NCBI GenBank assembly: GCA_041640815.1
Contig: JBEPZO010000042.1
Span: 1-14,968 of the forward strand
Reading direction: 5' to 3'
DNA: 14,968 nucleotides
DNA from: JANWZL01 sp041640815
Lineage (GTDB): Bacteria > Pseudomonadota > Gammaproteobacteria > Burkholderiales > Thiobacillaceae
A program made the translations under genes and the position numbers. Shown here piece after piece: positions 14,810 through 14,968 of this stretch (the first letter of the stretch is position 1; each line of letters begins with the position of its first letter). The notes below the pieces were generated by a model that saw only the letters and a program-made list of their open reading frames with translations, ran no database searches and had not been told where the DNA came from.

Positions 14810-14968
14810 ATGATCTCATTTGCCTCCACTACTGACTGGCACCTACGCCCAGCGACCCCGGCAGCCGTTGATGAGGCCGCCGCCTGCCTGCGCGCTGGCG
14901 GTGTGGTGGCCTTCCCCACCGAGACGGTCTATGGCCTGGGTGCCTTGGCCGACTGCGAGGCGGCCGTC
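14810..14968 (+). CDS. Threonylcarbamoyl-AMP synthase (Sua5/YrdC/TsaC family), N-terminal part
   Basis: The gene runs off the window end; 53 codons are visible from ATG at 14810. The enzyme family makes threonylcarbamoyl-AMP from threonine, bicarbonate and ATP for the t6A modification of ANN-decoding tRNAs. The visible N-terminus carries the family's hallmark, AGGVVAFPTETVYGLGALA (residues 31-49), preceded by a helix (AAVDEAAACLR). The start has only a weak Shine-Dalgarno (GACGAAAG). Whether it is the long Sua5 form or the short TsaC form cannot be told because the C-terminus is missing. Confidence 0.9.
   Translation, partial: MISFASTTDWHLRPATPAAVDEAAACLRAGGVVAFPTETVYGLGALADCEAAV

Overview
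This window is GC-rich DNA with tightly packed genes on both strands. It looks like the chromosome of a chemolithoautotrophic proteobacterium, most likely a betaproteobacterium of the Thiobacillus or Hydrogenophilales kind. That placement is inferred from the non-carboxysomal form IA RuBisCO with CbbQ and CbbO, the adjacent CbbR, the B12-dependent ribonucleotide reductase and the overall gene style; no marker gene confirms it. I see no CRISPR array, insertion sequence, tRNA or rRNA.

Layout: (1) 1-1400, plus strand: the 3' part of an adenosylcobalamin-dependent ribonucleotide reductase (nrdJ), cut by the window start. (2) 1505-8260, minus strand: six head-to-tail genes that overlap or nearly abut. 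In transcription order they are cbbR, an RsmB/NOP-type RNA cytosine methyltransferase, mutS, a small DUF5619/AF1514-like protein, an unrecognised 135-residue protein and a polysaccharide pyruvyl transferase family protein. (3) 8261-8440: the divergent cbbR/cbbL control region, an AT-rich island with three GATAGA-type half-sites and a -10-like box. (4) 8441-13984, plus strand: cbbL, cbbS, a strong intrinsic terminator, cbbQ, cbbO and a 99-residue unknown protein. (5) 14077-14493, minus strand: a 138-residue unknown protein convergent with the cbb operon. (6) 14494-14809: a mostly non-coding gap with small palindromes. (7) 14810 to the window end, plus strand: the start of a Sua5/YrdC/TsaC-type threonylcarbamoyl-AMP synthase, cut by the window.

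How the genes work together: CbbR senses metabolic state and activates cbbLS from the shared intergenic region. CbbL and CbbS form the L8S8 CO2-fixing enzyme, and CbbQ (MoxR AAA+ ATPase) with CbbO (von Willebrand A domain adaptor) form the activase that removes inhibitory sugar phosphates from it. The terminator plus a folded segment between cbbS and cbbQ would let the abundant structural subunits be made in excess over the activase. The regulator gene leads an operon of housekeeping genes (RNA methylation, mismatch repair) and poorly understood genes, so those may share its transcription.

The parts least explained by known biology are the small gene at the end of the cbb operon, the three-gene tail behind mutS, and the RNA structures in the cbb intercistronic gaps.
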